Numbered from the stretch's first letter, positions 8,705 to 19,058 are shown. The stretch: 48,271 nt of DNA from Bacteroidota bacterium (GCA_023429135.1 JAEYWD010000030.1:1-48271); one strand, 5' to 3'. Notes: generated by a model from the letters alone, not told the origin. Numbers and translations: made by a program.

Positions 8705-11700
8705 TCATATTCCAAATGTTTCACGTGCCATAGCCATATGAACCCTGCTTCCTATGTGATATTTATCGACATCGAGAACCTTGGAGAAAAACTCCTTTGC
8801 TTTATCGGTGTTACCAAGTCCCAGATTCCCTAATCCCATCAGGTACCAGCAATGTAATGTATTGCGGTGTTGCAGGTCGTCCTCCCAGATGAGCAGGTCG
8901 GGCAGCGATACGGCAAAATAATCGATCTTTACCTTGTCGAAAATGTGTTTTTCGCCGTAGTCCTTCAACTTATTAAAGCGGCCGTGAGCTTCGTTGTTCC
9001 GGTTCAGTTTCAGGAGCGCCAGTCCCTGGTAGAATATCTTGTCGGGCTGCTGGTCGTTATAAAACATGGCCGCCGAAGGTTCGGACAAGCCTTGGGAGGC
9101 AATGGTCCAGCATTCATTGGCTTTTGATGTGTCGCCATTGCCTTTGTAGGCACAGCCTTTCCAGTAGAAAATATCGTTTTCCTGGGCCCCAAACAATTTC
9201 CCTTCGCCCAGGTTATGGGGATAGACTTCCGTGACATGGAGATGTTCAAGTGCTTTTGTAAAGTTTTTCGAAGCAATGGCTTGTTTGGCCAGTTCGGTAT
9301 GTGCAAACAGGTACTGTCCGGTTACTTTCCCTTCGCCGCCTTCCCACGGATGGAACTTGCGCTTCATCAGGAGATCGAGCGCCTGGCGGTGATTTCCTTT
9401 CAGATTGTGCAGCGTTACCAGTTCCAGATACAGATCGTCGCGGTAACTGATAGCTTCAGGATATTTGCTTAACAAGGCAAAACGTTCCTCAACTGTCTTC
9501 CCGAGTTTTTTGTATAACTGATCCAATTCCATGAGAATGCGCGCATCGGAAATATCGAGCGCAAAGGCTGCTTCCAGTTCGGCAAGCGCCTTTTGGGGAT
9601 TGCTTTGCTTGTTATAATATGCCAAAGCAAGATTGCGGCGCACCGTCGGGAATTTCTGATTGAGCCGTGCCGACTTTTCCCAGCAATCCAACGCCTCAGC
9701 ATACTGGCGGTTGCCATACCAGAAATTTCCAAGGTAATAAGGTGCTTTTGCTCCTTCAGGATTCAATTCCATGGCACATTGCAATGCCAGCACTTCTTCA
9801 ATACGGTTTGGGAAACAGAAGTCAGGATCCATGGTTTCGGCCTTTTTGAAGAACGATTCGGCGATCCTGGGTTCGTTGTCCTGAAATTTAAACCATCCCA
9901 GGAAATAATAAACCATCGGGTATACCTTATCCGGATTTGTAATTCCGGATTCCAGCAGGTTGCCGCCATCGGCATACAACCCTGCCATGGCATAATCGAG
10001 CGAAATTTCGATATAGTTATGAATATACTTCCGCATCAAATCCCTGAACTCTGTCAGATATTCTGAATTGCACGTCAGGAGAAATTTTTCATAGAGCACT
10101 CCAAAATTGAATTTGTCGAGTTGTAACGATTCTTCCACAAGAGCGAGCGCTTTGGCGGTCTGCCCCAAACGGCGCAGTATCATCACTTTCAGATGTCGCG
10201 ATTTATGGTTGTTCCAGTTGCGGCTCAGGGAACGGTCAATCAGGTCCAGGGCCTCGTCCCAGTCGCCTTTGATGGCCGCAAGTTGCGCGAGGTTGAAGTA
10301 GGCAGCATCCTGCCAGGCTGCGTTCCATGCCGATTTGTAAAACATATCGTAAGCCTCGCTGTAACGGTACTGAAACCGTAAACACAACCCCTGGTTGAAT
10401 AAAGGCTCACCATCGTATGGGTTTGGATTGCGTTCGGTAAGCGTTTTAATGGCAGCCCTGAAAAAAGGTTCGGCTTTTGCAATCTGCGCCTTCCGTAAAT
10501 ACCACAATCCCATTGCATTGTTGTTGCGCACATCGCCTGGTTCGCGACTCAGGGCTTCCGTATAATAATCCACAGGACTGTAAGTAGCATGTCTGTATTG
10601 TTCCAGGTGCAACCCGGTTAAAAACAACTGCTCAATGCTGGCTATGTTTTTAGGTTCCAGGGCAGGTTTGGCGGCATCGGGTACCGGACGTATCTCTTCT
10701 TTTTCGGGCGACCAGTGTACAAGTACTTTCCCTTTGCTATCGGTTACTTCAACCCTGATTTCTTCCGTTAACTTTCCGGCAAACTCAATAGTTTTCACGA
10801 AAGAAGTTTCGGGAGAAAAATCGAAACTGGTTTCAAAAACAATCTCTTCCTTCCTGAAGAACCGGATGTTCGAATTCGGGTACACCCCGGTTGCATAAGC
10901 TTTTATGGTCAATTTACCGTCTTCAGCTTCCAGGTTCACCATGGCCTCTTTGGTAGCATTTTTCACCACCCCCAGATCGCGGTAAGGCATAAAATACTGG
11001 CTGAACGATTTTTCTTCGTACGGCATTATCCAGGAGAAATCGGGCTGGTTGTCGGTATAAACGCCACACATCAGCTCAATGTACGGTCCATCCGCATCGG
11101 TAAGGTTGCGGTCCCAGGCCTGGCCGAAGTCGCCGTTTCCCCAGGTCCACTGCTTCTTTCCGGGCGAAACATGGTGATTGGCCACGTGCAGCAGTCCCCC
11201 ACGGGAATCGTTTTCGTACCCTCCCACAAAGTTGTATTTGGAAGTAATGGCCATGTACGAGGTAGGCACCGGGATATTTTTGTAACGCGAAATATCGACG
11301 CCTGCAGAATAATCAACTTTATAATAAGTACCGGTTGCAACAGGAAACCTGGAAACATCGCGTTTGCCGTGATCGAATACAGCATTTACATCGGGCGGAA
11401 ATACCGATTGATATTCATCGTTCACATGCACTGCCGGATTAGCCCACCACAAAAATGTTTGCGGATGAGGCGTGCGGTTGTAAAGCTTTACCTTTATTTC
11501 GAGATAAGCTTTGTCAGGATATAAGGTAAACCCGGTCATTCCCTTGGTGCGGAACATCCGTTCTATTTCGCTGCACCAAACGGTGACGCTGCCATCGGCA
11601 TTTTCTTCGATGGCATAATCCACCGCCTCGTAGGTACTGGGACGATGATGCTGGGGCCAGTTAAACTCAATACCCCCCGAAATCCAGGGACCCGTAAGCC

Positions 11701-12010
11701 CCACCAGGGCTGGCTTGATCACCTGGTTATAGTAAACAAAATGTCTGTTTTTGGTTTTATCGAATGCCATCTGAATCCGGCCACCAAGTTCGGGCAGGAT
11801 CATAATTTTCAGATACTTGTTTTCAAGAAAAACAGCATTCCAGGGTTTATCAACCTTTTCGTCGGATATTTTTTCAATCACAGGATGCGGATACACCACA
11901 CCGGTGCTGCCCTGGTATACTCTTTTCTCGAGGAATATCGGATTCTTTTCAGGCTCTCCAATTTCGTAAGTGGGAATAGTCACCACTTCCTTCCATGCTT
12001 TAACTTCCAT
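8705..12010 (-). CDS. DUF5107 domain / TPR-repeat protein, 1101 aa
   Basis: There is no signal peptide, so it is predicted to be cytosolic. Residues about 1-400 match DUF5107 in character. They are beta-rich with a galactose-mutarotase-like look: LPELGGRIQMAFDK near 100, GGIEFNWPQHHR, and conserved Trp/His pairs such as TFLWWANPAVHV. From about 440 to the end are many helix pairs of TPR type, with Ala-Leu-Asp patterns such as EALDLIDRSL and KALALVEESL. Proteins with this layout occur in sugar catabolic clusters, and the N-terminal fold suggests sugar binding or turnover; the reaction is unknown. It starts 8 bases after the GH35 stop, so it is the last gene of the GH2-GH35 operon. It is the only cytosolic enzyme-like member of the operon. 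Confidence 0.85.
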   Translation of the reverse strand: MEVKAWKEVVTIPTYEIGEPEKNPIFLEKRVYQGSTGVVYPHPVIEKISDEKVDKPWNAVFLENKYLKIMILPELGGRIQMAFDKTKNRHFVYYNQVIKPALVGLTGPWISGGIEFNWPQHHRPSTYEAVDYAIEENADGSVTVWCSEIERMFRTKGMTGFTLYPDKAYLEIKVKLYNRTPHPQTFLWWANPAVHVNDEYQSVFPPDVNAVFDHGKRDVSRFPVATGTYYKVDYSAGVDISRYKNIPVPTSYMAITSKYNFVGGYENDSRGGLLHVANHHVSPGKKQWTWGNGDFGQAWDRNLTDADGPYIELMCGVYTDNQPDFSWIMPYEEKSFSQYFMPYRDLGVVKNATKEAMVNLEAEDGKLTIKAYATGVYPNSNIRFFRKEEIVFETSFDFSPETSFVKTIEFAGKLTEEIRVEVTDSKGKVLVHWSPEKEEIRPVPDAAKPALEPKNIASIEQLFLTGLHLEQYRHATYSPVDYYTEALSREPGDVRNNNAMGLWYLRKAQIAKAEPFFRAAIKTLTERNPNPYDGEPLFNQGLCLRFQYRYSEAYDMFYKSAWNAAWQDAAYFNLAQLAAIKGDWDEALDLIDRSLSRNWNNHKSRHLKVMILRRLGQTAKALALVEESLQLDKFNFGVLYEKFLLTCNSEYLTEFRDLMRKYIHNYIEISLDYAMAGLYADGGNLLESGITNPDKVYPMVYYFLGWFKFQDNEPRIAESFFKKAETMDPDFCFPNRIEEVLALQCAMELNPEGAKAPYYLGNFWYGNRQYAEALDCWEKSARLNQKFPTVRRNLALAYYNKQSNPQKALAELEAAFALDISDARILMELDQLYKKLGKTVEERFALLSKYPEAISYRDDLYLELVTLHNLKGNHRQALDLLMKRKFHPWEGGEGKVTGQYLFAHTELAKQAIASKNFTKALEHLHVTEVYPHNLGEGKLFGAQENDIFYWKGCAYKGNGDTSKANECWTIASQGLSEPSAAMFYNDQQPDKIFYQGLALLKLNRNNEAHGRFNKLKDYGEKHIFDKVKIDYFAVSLPDLLIWEDDLQHRNTLHCWYLMGLGNLGLGNTDKAKEFFSKVLDVDKYHIGSRVHMAMARETFGI

Positions 12011-12018
12011 GTATTGTT

Positions 12019-14460
12019 TTATTTCAATGCTGCATTAACCCTGTATTCGGGAATTATTTCAGGCGGATTAATAATCAAAACCTCGTTTGTTGTTGTAAAA
12101 TCGGGAACTACTTCTTTTTCGAGGTAAGAAAGATACGGAGCATTCTTTTTCATGGGTAGAAAATAGAAATACATCTCCTTGTTTTTTAAGAGTCCGGCAT
12201 AACGCTTCAGACTTACTTTCCACGGCTGGGAAGTATAAAGATTATCGGCCACCAATTCGCCATCGAGCATACAAACGGCTCTGTCGCCACGATAATCAAA
12301 CTTTATATACACGTCCTCCAGCTTTGTGAAATCGAATTTTGAAGCATCGAGAACAAAATGCCGGTCATCGGTTTGAACCAGCTTAACTTCAGGAACAACC
12401 TTTTTGATGGAAACATGGAAGCCGGAGAAAAGATTATCGGGCGATTTCATTTCTGTTACGATCGCATTGGATGATGACAGAACCGAACCCCGCGGATAAA
12501 CATCAACATTCCAGTTTTCTTTTGTACTTAAAAATTCGAATCCGCTTTCGCTCTCAATAAATAAAGCCTGACTCAATACAAGCTTTTGGTTGGGCTGTTT
12601 TCCTACAATATAGGCATCAAGAGCCCTTTCAAACGGGATAACCAGAAAACGGGAACCCTGGATTTCAAACTCAAAACACCTTCCATTAGGTCCGTAACAA
12701 ACCGTCCGGCCTTCTTTTGCCGAGATTTTCAATCCCTTGCCATTTATTTTCTGTTTGCCCTTCAGAACAAACTCAGGAACAATCCCGTCAAAAGATATAA
12801 ACACATAATAATGAGTGCCCTTGTTAACAAACGAACAGAGTGGCTGCGCTGTAGCACTTTCAAGGGTTACTCCTCCAAAATTCATATTAAAAGGAAAAAT
12901 TGCCGATGTACCGGGACGAAGCACAAACGCCCCCTGGTGAGGAAAGGATATGGAGCTTTCTTTGGTGGCTACTTTAATTTTCAGATTCTTTAAAGGAACG
13001 GTATTAATGTGATCCTGGAAATTATGCAGAAAAACAAAACCACGGGTGCCGTCAGTTCGCACGGCATAACGGAGTTTGGTGGTATCGGCCGGCACTATGC
13101 TCCCGTTTGTTTCCGGAAGGACGGTCACCAGGGGAGCCAGAACATCGCCATAATGGTTTAGAAAAGTATTGACCACCTTCAGTCCAAAAAAACCTTTTTC
13201 AACATTCCCCCATTCCCCGATAGGAGCCTGGTAATCGTAGGATTTCATGTTTAACCCCGAACCTTCTGAGAAAAACAGGAAATTATCCGAAGGTGTATTT
13301 CCGCCATGATACATGTAATATCCCAAACCATTGGACCCACTGCCCAACGTGCGTACCATAAGAGGCAAGAAACTTTCGCCTAAAACTTTTGGGCGGCGCG
13401 AATAGGTGACACACATTCCTGTTCCCAGCTCCGCTGCTATAGAAGGGTAATCCTCGGCCTTATAGCTCACGGGCGAGTAATCGGGATTTTTGTGAATATC
13501 CTTAAACAAATAGAATGGCGAAGGCTTATTGCCCGCTTCCCAGAATGGATAAGCATACCCGGCCATTACAGGAATAGAGCCATTGTTTACAATCGAGGCG
13601 AATCCCCATCCGGTTGCGGTATAAAGCGGAACTTCCATTCCTGCTTCAACAGCAATTCTTTTGAGGGTTTGCATATGTTTTTGCCCATATTCGGCATACG
13701 CGTTTCCTTTTTGGTTCACGCCAACACCAGCCTGAATAATTCTTTTATCGAGCCTGGCGGAAGTATAATCCCTGTCGGCCCCTTCGTAAGTAATCGCCCA
13801 GGGCGCTGCCGAATGCTGATATTCGTTCTCGAGCTGAATGCCAACTATCGGGCCGCCATCTTTAAAATAAAGGCCTTGCAGTTGTTTGCCAATTTGCTTG
13901 TATAATTTCTCCACACAGGCCAGGTAGGCCGAATCGTTGGAGCGGACTTCGAAAGGCCTTCCATAAAGCCAGTCGGGCAAACCGCCGTTGCGCATTTCGC
14001 CATGTGCAAAAGGCCCAATCCTGACGATAACATCCATGCCATTGGTTTTGCACAACTCAACAAAATGCCGGAGGTTTAGATCCCCCTCCCAGTTAAAAAC
14101 ACCTTCTTTCCGTTCGTGCAGATTCCAGAAAACATAAGTGGCCACAATTTTGATTCCACCGGCTTTCATCTTCCTGATTTCCGTATCCCAATATTTGTTT
14201 GGGAAACGTGAGTAATGAAATTCGCCGATAACAGGAATGTAAGGACTGCCGTTGCGCTCAATATAAAAGTTATTTACATCGATGGATTCTCCTGATTTGC
14301 TTTTTCCTCCAAGATCCAGATGGCCTCTTTTTATGTTTGGCTTAACCTCTGAAACATTGATTTCATAAGTCTGAGCAAACGAAACCTTGCATGAAAGGAA
14401 GAAAAATATGCAAAATACACTAACCCAATTAAAGGTCTTCCTGAAACTCTTCTCAGTCAT
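12019..14460 (-). CDS. Glycoside hydrolase family 35, beta-galactosidase-like, exported
   Basis: A GH35 catalytic barrel near the N-terminus. GEFHYSRFP is at about 79-87, YVFWNLHE near 109-116, and the family signature GGPIVGIQLENEY ends at 214, with E213 as the likely acid/base. AELGTG with E344 is the likely nucleophile. C-terminal beta-sandwich regions follow. I start at 14460 (MTEKSFRK), where a typical signal peptide ends at SFAQ (about residue 30). An upstream in-frame ATG at 14484 is possible but gives a long leader. The start overlaps the end of the GH2 gene by 8 bases, which suggests translational coupling. Expected activity is removal of terminal beta-galactose in the periplasm or at the surface; the exact substrate cannot be read from sequence. 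Confidence 0.9.
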   Translation of the reverse strand: MTEKSFRKTFNWVSVFCIFFFLSCKVSFAQTYEINVSEVKPNIKRGHLDLGGKSKSGESIDVNNFYIERNGSPYIPVIGEFHYSRFPNKYWDTEIRKMKAGGIKIVATYVFWNLHERKEGVFNWEGDLNLRHFVELCKTNGMDVIVRIGPFAHGEMRNGGLPDWLYGRPFEVRSNDSAYLACVEKLYKQIGKQLQGLYFKDGGPIVGIQLENEYQHSAAPWAITYEGADRDYTSARLDKRIIQAGVGVNQKGNAYAEYGQKHMQTLKRIAVEAGMEVPLYTATGWGFASIVNNGSIPVMAGYAYPFWEAGNKPSPFYLFKDIHKNPDYSPVSYKAEDYPSIAAELGTGMCVTYSRRPKVLGESFLPLMVRTLGSGSNGLGYYMYHGGNTPSDNFLFFSEGSGLNMKSYDYQAPIGEWGNVEKGFFGLKVVNTFLNHYGDVLAPLVTVLPETNGSIVPADTTKLRYAVRTDGTRGFVFLHNFQDHINTVPLKNLKIKVATKESSISFPHQGAFVLRPGTSAIFPFNMNFGGVTLESATAQPLCSFVNKGTHYYVFISFDGIVPEFVLKGKQKINGKGLKISAKEGRTVCYGPNGRCFEFEIQGSRFLVIPFERALDAYIVGKQPNQKLVLSQALFIESESGFEFLSTKENWNVDVYPRGSVLSSSNAIVTEMKSPDNLFSGFHVSIKKVVPEVKLVQTDDRHFVLDASKFDFTKLEDVYIKFDYRGDRAVCMLDGELVADNLYTSQPWKVSLKRYAGLLKNKEMYFYFLPMKKNAPYLSYLEKEVVPDFTTTNEVLIINPPEIIPEYRVNAALK

Positions 14461-17296
14461 TGTTAAAAAAGCTTTTGATTTCATTTAATTCAACGCTCAC
14501 AGCAGGGTTGAACGAACTTCCGCTCATGTAGCTTCTCAGACTATATAGCAACTGCCTCGCTTCAGGACGGGCCTGGCTATCGGTAAGCAGGTCGGCGCCG
14601 CAAACAAGCAGTTTTCCATTTCCTGCCTTAACTTCAAAGATTAACCCCAGAGGCCGGTTGGTGACCCAATCGTCGATAATGCGAACCACGGGTTTTAAAT
14701 CTTTTGGTAATTCGGATAAGTTCAGGGCGTTGCAGTGACTCATTGCATCCCACCACTGCCAGTTGCTGTGGTAATCGGTTGGAAAAGCAGACAATGCCGG
14801 ATGATTGGGATTACAGAGAATGCCAAGTGTGTGAGGCGGCTGTTTGTTTGTCCAGGCGGTATTCCAGAATATGCTCGAGAAGCCTACGGCTACATTACCT
14901 CCTTTTTCGGGTTTGACACGGCCCTTTTTAACCGTTAGCAATACTTTCCCACCTTTAGCCAAAATGTCCTCAGCTTTTGAGTCGAATTTTTGCGTTATCA
15001 ATATATACGATCCGGCTTGTGGAAGTACGGCAGGGTATACCCATATATCCCAGGTGTTTTCGGCCTCTCCAACGGTGACTGACAACTGAAGTTTTCCGGC
15101 TTCTTTTATGGAAGTCAATACCTGTTTGATTGTTCCGAGTTTTATACCATTTCCAAGAGGAATATCTTTTGTATCGAGTTGTCCTTCGAACAATGTTTTG
15201 CCGGTAATATCAGCCACTTTCCATTTGGGAGTAACTTTTGAGAGTGCCTTATCACCAAAATGAGCCACTTCCACAGGAATTGACAGTGTATCGGCATTTG
15301 TGTAAACCATTTTTGGCAAACGCGCCAGGGGAACCGTAGCATTGCAGAACCGGCTGTATTCCTGGGGTGTGACATAACCCTTTTCTTTCCAGAAAGGATT
15401 GAGTACACCTACCAGCGCGGTTCCCTGACCGGGGAAATCGTGGAGGTCGAGCAACTGGAAACCACCAAAACCGGGAGTACGAAGCGCAGCTTCAATATCG
15501 GCCTTGTAGCACAAGGCCTGCAGCTTGCCCGAGGCCAGCAGAAAACTGTCGGCCAATGTTCCCATGCCATTTTCTTCGAGTGTTTCCCTGAAAATTTCAA
15601 AATTCTTAGCTTTCAGCACTCCATCGTATTGAGCAATTTCTTTGAAATCGGGGTAAACACACCACTGACCAATTTCGTGGCTCACCGTAGGTTTATTAAA
15701 AGAGGCTATCTGCGTGCTCCAGTCATAATCGAAACGAGGCGGCTGGCTGTTGATAATGCTGTTTAACCCTTGTCCCCAGAGCTGAATACGCGGATCGGAG
15801 GTGCTGTTAAAGTCTGATTCGGGAATCAAAGGCCATCCGGCACCGCTGGAATACAGCCGGCGATTGTCCCTGTTCTTCCAGTATGTATTAAATTCGCCCA
15901 GCCATTTTACCTGGTTGGAGCCCGCCGGTTCGTTTCCATAAAGCAGGATGCAAAAGGAAGGATGATTGCCATATTCGGCGGCCATGCGTTCACTTTCATC
16001 ATAGATGAATTTGTCAACAGGTGCTCCGTAACCTATAGATGCCCCCTGGTTTGCCCACGACGGACCTTCCACATGAAGGTAAAAACCTGCTCTGTCGGCC
16101 GCCTCGAAAGCTGCAGCGGGTGGGCACCACGAATGAAAGCGGAAATGATTCAATCCATGCGCTCTGGCAACTCTGAAAATCCTGCCCCATTCGGTTGTAT
16201 CAGTTGGAGGATAACCGGTTTTAGGGAAAATCGCACATTCGAGCGTTCCGCGCAAAAAGGTGGGCCTGCCGTTAATCGAAAACTGCGTTCCATTGACTTT
16301 AAATTCGCGCATGCCGAATAAAACTTCTTTCCGGTCAGTTTCCTGCTGACTGCTTTCAAGGGTAACAACCAATTTGTAAAGGTTTGGATGGAACTCGTCC
16401 CATAAAAGCGGATTATTTCCCATTAAATATTCAACATCAAGCGCTGCCAAATCAGGATCAATGACTATATCCGTTTTAAAAGGTTCTAATTTCTCGGCGG
16501 TTGCATTTTCAGGAATTGCCTGGAATTTCAATTTCCCCTTTACTTTTTTCCCGGAGGTGTTTTTTATAACGACATTAATACTGATTTTTTTATTCGCCAC
16601 ATCGGGGTATACATTCACAAGAGCCAAATGAGCTGCAGGAAAGGCTCGCAACTCCATTTTGCCAACTATCCCGTTCCAGTTACTTTGTGTATGGTCGGAG
16701 ATGCTGTGCGAATTCTGGCCGACTTTGATGTCCTTCACCCGGTTATCCACACAAATTGTAATTACATGCTTGCCCGGTGTCAACAACGAAGTTAGATCGT
16801 AAATATGCGGAGCAACCAGGGAATTCTGCATCCCGGCTTCTTTATCATCAACCCAGATGCGGGTTTCCCAGTGGCAGCGTTCAAGGAAAAGCTGTACATT
16901 TTTACCTTCCCAGTTACCCGGAATATCCACCGTTTTCTGGTACCAGGCAGCTCCCACATAATATTTCACCGGCTGCAACCAGAAAGGAACCTTGATATTT
17001 CCTTCCTGGTGGTATTTTTCGTAACGCGGGTCTTTAAACCACGAGCTATCCACAATTTGCCCTGTCCATGGGTTATCCACCACAATGTCGTTTCCTTTAC
17101 CATTGGTAGTCATGGAGCCGGGAAGGGTTATTCTGTCGTCCAGTTTCCCGGAAAACCATTTCTCAGAAACCCCTTTATCGTTAGGGTCAGCCCGGAACGA
17201 CCATTCGCCGGAAAGGTTTATCGTGTAGTTTTTTTTACATCCGCTGAGACATAACATTGTCAGCATAATGAACAGGGAAAATGCTACTTGTTTCAT
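14453..17296 (-). CDS. Glycoside hydrolase family 2 lipoprotein, beta-galactosidase/glucuronidase-like
   Basis: A 947-aa protein with a lipobox LCLSGC (Cys20), so it is an exported lipoprotein. A sugar-binding jelly roll (about 30-220), an immunoglobulin-like domain (about 225-330) and a TIM barrel follow in the GH2 order. FNVNGTQFSINGRPTFLRG-type motifs occur near 332-350, LLYGNEPAG carries acid/base E456, and VSHEIGQW carries candidate nucleophile E541. The C-terminal 300 residues are additional beta-rich domains. It is the first gene of a three-gene operon with GH35 and DUF5107-TPR. A 363-base gap holding a dispersed repeat separates it from the MFS gene, so it may have its own promoter. 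The substrate is probably a beta-galactoside or related glycan. Confidence 0.88.
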   Translation of the reverse strand: MKQVAFSLFIMLTMLCLSGCKKNYTINLSGEWSFRADPNDKGVSEKWFSGKLDDRITLPGSMTTNGKGNDIVVDNPWTGQIVDSSWFKDPRYEKYHQEGNIKVPFWLQPVKYYVGAAWYQKTVDIPGNWEGKNVQLFLERCHWETRIWVDDKEAGMQNSLVAPHIYDLTSLLTPGKHVITICVDNRVKDIKVGQNSHSISDHTQSNWNGIVGKMELRAFPAAHLALVNVYPDVANKKISINVVIKNTSGKKVKGKLKFQAIPENATAEKLEPFKTDIVIDPDLAALDVEYLMGNNPLLWDEFHPNLYKLVVTLESSQQETDRKEVLFGMREFKVNGTQFSINGRPTFLRGTLECAIFPKTGYPPTDTTEWGRIFRVARAHGLNHFRFHSWCPPAAAFEAADRAGFYLHVEGPSWANQGASIGYGAPVDKFIYDESERMAAEYGNHPSFCILLYGNEPAGSNQVKWLGEFNTYWKNRDNRRLYSSGAGWPLIPESDFNSTSDPRIQLWGQGLNSIINSQPPRFDYDWSTQIASFNKPTVSHEIGQWCVYPDFKEIAQYDGVLKAKNFEIFRETLEENGMGTLADSFLLASGKLQALCYKADIEAALRTPGFGGFQLLDLHDFPGQGTALVGVLNPFWKEKGYVTPQEYSRFCNATVPLARLPKMVYTNADTLSIPVEVAHFGDKALSKVTPKWKVADITGKTLFEGQLDTKDIPLGNGIKLGTIKQVLTSIKEAGKLQLSVTVGEAENTWDIWVYPAVLPQAGSYILITQKFDSKAEDILAKGGKVLLTVKKGRVKPEKGGNVAVGFSSIFWNTAWTNKQPPHTLGILCNPNHPALSAFPTDYHSNWQWWDAMSHCNALNLSELPKDLKPVVRIIDDWVTNRPLGLIFEVKAGNGKLLVCGADLLTDSQARPEARQLLYSLRSYMSGSSFNPAVSVELNEIKSFFNND

Positions 17297-17379
17297 TTGT
17301 TCAAAATTTTATTTTTAAGTTAATTCTTGTTTTTAATCCCAAAATCCTGACATATAACTTTAAGTTTTCAAACAGCCAT

Positions 17380-17530
17380 TGTAACTTTTTTGTGACCAAA
17401 AAAGTCACCAAAAAAGTCTTTGACGGCGGAAACGCGGTCCGTCTCCTTCGTCGACTTCCCTTGAACGGCCCGCCGTCAGCAAGGAATTAGTATTTTAGGC
17501 TTCGCCATGCTTTGATCAAAAGTTGTTTGC
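17380..17530. repeat. Dispersed repeat, family C, between MFS and GH2 genes
   Basis: Positions 17431-17468 are identical, in inverted orientation, to 8194-8231 (38 bases). Weaker similarity continues on both sides (CAGCAAGGAATT, GGCTTCGCC). It is preceded by an A-rich GTGACCAAAAAAGTCACC palindrome. The surrounding gap (17297-17659) contains no gene. Confidence 0.8.
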
Positions 17531-17586
17531 TAAATCAAAAGCAAGGCTCCTTTTAGTTATAGGAGGTCAAATGGAATATCCATGAT

Positions 17587-17604
17587 TTCCGATTGCAATC
17601 GGAA
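17587..17604. repeat. 18-base perfect palindrome downstream of the MFS gene
   Basis: TTCCGATTGCAATCGGAA is its own reverse complement. It sits about 55 bases past the MFS stop and could act as a terminator stem or transcript-stabilising hairpin. Related palindromes are at 8558-8575 and 43167-43184. Confidence 0.6.
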
Positions 17605-17659
17605 TTGTTCATTTCCGAAGGACGATCTTTCCGAATTATGGACATTTCATATTATTATT

Positions 17660-18994
17660 TTAATGACGGGTTACAAATTCGTTTTCTATATCTTCAAGGG
17701 ATTTGCCTTTGGTTTCCTTCACCTTGAGGTAAATAAAAATAAAACCAAGAACACAAATCACTGAATATCCCCAGAACGCAATTGCATCGCCAAATTTCTT
17801 CTCGATAATAGGGAAGGTGAATACGAGTACAAAATAAGCTAACCAGAGGCTCAGCACGGCAATGGAAGTCGCCACTCCACGAACGCTGTTTGGGAAAATT
17901 TCGGAAATAAGCACCCAGGTAAGCGGGGCAAGTGACATGGCGTAAACCCCGATAGCCAGAATAATAAAAGTTGCCAGGCCCTGGGCTGTTCCAGTATAAA
18001 GCAAAGCGCCGATCACCACATATAAAACAGCCAGTCCTCCGGCACCAATCAGCATTAAAGGGCGGCGTCCCCATTTATCCACCAGCGACATGGCAACTAA
18101 TGTAAAGACCAGATTGGCAAGACTGATCCATACTGCCTGCAACAATTGCTCACTCTTACTTGCTCCAATGCTGCTGAAAATATTGGTTGTATAATTAAAT
18201 ACCACATTGATGCCGCAAAACTGCTGGAAAACAGCCAGACCGATTCCTATGAGGACAATGGGATAAATTGCTTTTTGGAACAGGTGGATATAATTGGTTT
18301 TAACTTCTCCATGCACTGTTTTCCTGATAGCAGCAACGGTTTCGTTCACGAAGCCCGGCGAGCCAATCCGGCCAAGCACCTTTCTTGTCTCGTCTTCACG
18401 ACCGGCACGTAACAGCCAGCGCGGACTTTCGGGCAGAAAGAATACCCCTGCCAGAAACAAAAACGAAGGGATCATACCCAAACCAAACATCCAGCGCCAT
18501 GCATCAGGACCGGAGTCGCGCAGCAGAAAATTTTCAAGATGCGTGATAACTTGTCCCAATACAATGGTAAGTTGATTGATAGCGACCATGCGGCCTCGCA
18601 CTTCGGCAGGGGAAATCTCGGCAATGTACATGGGCGAAAGCATGGATGCCATTCCCACGCCAATTCCTGCAGCAAAACGCGATGCAATAAAAAAGGAAAG
18701 AGAAGGTGAAAATGCCATGGCCAGCGACGAAACGAAAAAGATAGCAGCGGCAGCCATCAGTCCGGGTTTACGGCCATACTTATCAGCTAAACCACCTGCT
18801 ATCAGGCATCCCAAAACACACCCCAGAGCGAGAGAACCTGTTGTAAATCCTTCCCAGTATTCGTTCAATCCAAACTGTTCTCTTAAGAAAGGGAGTCCTC
18901 CTGTGATTACGGCAAAATCGAACCCGAACAGGTAACCTCCCATGGCCGAAACCAGGGAGATGCCGATTAAAAATTTCCAGTTATAGCTTTTCAT
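17660..18994 (-). CDS. MFS sugar porter (XylE/GLUT-type sugar:H+ symporter)
   Basis: A 444-aa, 12-helix major facilitator of the sugar porter family. Family signatures are GGLADKYGRKPG after helix 2, a glutamine-bearing AINQLTIVLGQ in helix 5, PESPRWLL after helix 6, and DKWGRRPLM in the second half. It should bring a monosaccharide such as galactose, glucose or xylose across the inner membrane with protons; the exact sugar is not deducible. It is transcribed divergently from the AraC-type regulator across a 114-base gap and heads the minus-strand sugar cluster, so AraC control is likely. Confidence 0.9.
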   Translation of the reverse strand: MKSYNWKFLIGISLVSAMGGYLFGFDFAVITGGLPFLREQFGLNEYWEGFTTGSLALGCVLGCLIAGGLADKYGRKPGLMAAAAIFFVSSLAMAFSPSLSFFIASRFAAGIGVGMASMLSPMYIAEISPAEVRGRMVAINQLTIVLGQVITHLENFLLRDSGPDAWRWMFGLGMIPSFLFLAGVFFLPESPRWLLRAGREDETRKVLGRIGSPGFVNETVAAIRKTVHGEVKTNYIHLFQKAIYPIVLIGIGLAVFQQFCGINVVFNYTTNIFSSIGASKSEQLLQAVWISLANLVFTLVAMSLVDKWGRRPLMLIGAGGLAVLYVVIGALLYTGTAQGLATFIILAIGVYAMSLAPLTWVLISEIFPNSVRGVATSIAVLSLWLAYFVLVFTFPIIEKKFGDAIAFWGYSVICVLGFIFIYLKVKETKGKSLEDIENEFVTRH

Positions 18995-19058
18995 TAGTCA
19001 GCAGTAAAATTTAAAACGAAAATACAAACACTCTTTCCTTTGGTAAATGGATTAATTA

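Noticed and set aside
9593..10066. Long open frame antisense to the DUF5107-TPR gene
   Set aside because: It lies wholly inside a well-supported gene and reads as the complement of TPR coding sequence, with no domain of its own. The same applies to frames at 11645-12127, 12586-12993, 13492-13905 and 28796-29212.
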